8,274 nucleotides of DNA, taken from an uncultured Propionibacteriaceae bacterium. GTDB taxonomy: Bacteria > Actinomycetota > Actinomycetes > Propionibacteriales > Propionibacteriaceae. Where the stretch lies: contig CAKZJI010000424.1 in the NCBI GenBank assembly GCA_936941515.1, positions 1-8,274 of the forward strand, given 5' to 3'. Position 1 is the first letter of the stretch. Every line of letters starts with the position of its first letter. The position numbers were made by a program, and so were the translations under genes. Positions 7,782-8,274 of this stretch are shown here, one piece after another. The notes beneath the pieces are model-generated. The model saw only the letters and a list, made by a program, of their open reading frames with translations, was not told the DNA's origin and did no database searches.

Positions 7782-7879
7782 CGCTTGATTGTCGCTCGCG
7801 GCCGGGTCTAGTAGGCGTTCGCCGTTCTTCCGGCAGCTCCGGGGTGATGGCCCCATCGTCGCCTTGCGATGCGGAACCA

Positions 7880-7908
7880 AGTATGCGTCAACCCCAAGGT
7901 CGGGGCAA
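7880..7908 (-). promoter_or_regulatory. Candidate ileS promoter
   Basis: On the minus strand TTGCCC (7908-7903), a 17-nt spacer and CATACT (7885-7880). Each box matches four of six consensus positions. The predicted start near 7873-7871 lies about 20 nt before the specifier hairpin, which fits a very short Stem I leader. A TTGACG at 7891-7886 could act as -35, but no good -10 follows it. The spacer holds a small inverted repeat CCCC-GACCTT-GGGG (7905-7892). Confidence 0.45.
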
Positions 7909-7921
7909 TTCGAGGCCGGCG

Positions 7922-8062
7922 TCAGAGGGTCTCGCTGATGAGCTTTCTCAGCCCCGCCCAGGCCGCGAGGGCGACTGCGGCCGTCAAGACGACCTTCTTC
8001 CCCCGGGATCGCCTCGCCCTCTCTTTCTTTTTGTTCTCTTTGGCGGGAGGCGCTGGCTTCAC
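7922..8062 (-). CDS. Small basic single-helix membrane protein, unknown
   Basis: Not recognised. From a GTG at 8062 it has 46 residues: a highly basic N-terminal half with KENKKKERARRSRGKK at about 9-24, then a hydrophobic segment of about 17 residues (VVLTAAVALAAWAGLRK) and a short tail ending ISETL. The positive charges before the helix suggest an N-in membrane anchor. Codon third positions are G/C-rich, as in the neighbours. The same frame stays open to the right edge of the window, so the true start is uncertain. A GTG at 8137 would give 71 residues, and a longer form would carry Gly-Ser-Leu repeats that are antisense to the Glu-Pro repeat. No strong ribosome site is seen at either GTG. 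It lies just upstream of the ileS promoter, on the same strand. Confidence 0.45.
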   Translation of the reverse strand: MKPAPPAKENKKKERARRSRGKKVVLTAAVALAAWAGLRKLISETL

Positions 8063-8108
8063 GGTCTTCGGGCGCCTGCCGCAGCGCCCACTGGGCTGGG
8101 CCTTGCCT

Positions 8109-8274
8109 ATGTCCCGTCTGCCTCTGACGCTGAGCACGGAGCAGGATGAGCTCAGGGAGCCGACGGACGTGATTGACCCCACAGAGCCGATGGACAGACA
8201 TGAACCCATCGACCCGAGGGACAGGAATGAACCCACGGAACCGAGCGACAGGCACGAACCCATCGACCCGAGAG
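8109..8274 (+). CDS. Partial acidic Glu-Pro/Asp repeat protein (runs off the window)
   Basis: Not recognised. From ATG 8109 the plus strand is open to the edge for 55 codons: MSRLPLTLSTEQDELR, then imperfect 9-residue units of the type E-P-[IT]-[DE]-P-[RS]-D-R-[HN]. The product would be hydrophilic, with no membrane segment in view. By hand count over the repeat codons, G/C is highest at position three, intermediate at one and lowest at two. That is the normal pattern for high-GC coding DNA; the opposing frame gives an unusual order. No ribosome site precedes the ATG. A GTG at 8169 has AGGGAG 9 nt upstream and may be the true start. If real, the gene diverges from the small membrane protein, with only 46 bp between the called starts. 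It could instead be the antisense of a longer minus-strand gene. Confidence 0.4.
   Translation, partial: MSRLPLTLSTEQDELREPTDVIDPTEPMDRHEPIDPRDRNEPTEPSDRHEPIDPR
8157..8274 (+). repeat. 27-bp-period degenerate tandem repeat
   Basis: Units begin GAGCCG or GAACCC at 8157, 8184 (a shortened 18-bp unit), 8202, 8229 and 8256. The last runs out of the window. The shared pattern is GAACCCAtCGAcCCGAGgGA with CAGGnAn. The period is three times nine, so the frame is kept on both strands. Units at 8202 and 8256 are nearly identical over the visible 18 bases. Confidence 0.75.

Larger units (their letters stand above)
7702..7873 (-). ncRNA. T-box riboswitch (isoleucine, translational type, very short Stem I) in the ileS leader
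   Basis: The leader RNA binds uncharged tRNA-Ile and controls ileS translation. The T-box core AAGGAGGGTGGTACCGCGG is at 7764-7746. Its UGGU bulge (7756-7753) can pair with the tRNA-Ile 3' end ACCA. A Stem I candidate GGGG-CCATCA-CCCC (7854-7841) places the Ile codon AUC (7848-7846) in a small terminal loop and lacks the long distal Stem I. A Stem II candidate pairs GCCGG (7834-7830) with CCGGC (7805-7801). Stem III and the two switching helices are listed separately. There is no U-run terminator, and the switch overlaps the Shine-Dalgarno, so translational control is inferred. This agrees with the known actinobacterial ileS T-box class. The 5' end is approximate and is taken from the promoter candidate. 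Confidence 0.93.

Noticed and set aside
7892..7905. CCCC-GACCTT-GGGG inverted repeat as terminator of the small upstream gene
   Set aside because: Only 4 bp, no U-run after it, and it lies inside the spacer of the ileS promoter candidate.
7698..8255. A 185-codon minus-strand open frame that ends in an ATGA overlap with the ileS start
   Set aside because: It runs through the whole T-box, whose bases are set by RNA structure. The product is Arg/Pro-rich low-complexity sequence without motifs. A leader peptide starting at the ATG at 7856 was considered and rejected for the same reason, and it has no ribosome site.

Overview
The window looks like chromosomal DNA of a high-GC actinobacterium, quite possibly of the Propionibacteriaceae; that family guess is inference. 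The basis is strong G/C preference at third codon positions, a T-box leader of the actinobacterial ileS type, and a type-2 isoleucyl-tRNA synthetase. Every gene I am confident of lies on the minus strand and reads from right to left. The far right edge may hold a gene on the plus strand.

Reading in the minus direction from the right edge: (a) 8109-8274 is a 27-bp-periodic repeat region, open on both strands. It probably encodes the start of an acidic Glu-Pro repeat protein on the plus strand. (b) 7922-8062 is a likely small, very basic, single-helix membrane protein. (c) 7702-7908 holds a promoter candidate and a T-box riboswitch with an isoleucine (AUC) specifier and a T-box core. Two mutually exclusive helices there control the Shine-Dalgarno of ileS, so control should act on translation. 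(d) 4573-7701 is ileS. Its class I HIGH signature is replaced by Gly-Thr-His-His, the altered motif linked to mupirocin hyper-resistance in some IleRS2 enzymes. (e) 3425-4420 encodes a cytoplasmic protein with a C-terminal FHA (phosphothreonine-binding) domain, followed by a strong hairpin terminator. (f) 3231 down to 1 is a tightly packed carbohydrate ABC importer operon: binding lipoprotein, then two permeases, the last cut by the window edge. The binding protein most resembles the alpha-glucoside (AglE-type) branch. No ATPase is in view.

The regions look functionally separate. Uncharged tRNA-Ile would bind the leader and free the ileS ribosome site, raising synthetase levels during isoleucine shortage. 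The transporter would supply sugar and is expected to have its own promoter just after the FHA terminator. No mobile element, tRNA gene, rRNA gene or CRISPR array was seen. The most notable points are the altered IleRS active-site motif, the readable two-state T-box with extra long-range complementarities, and the two-strand-open repeat at the right edge.
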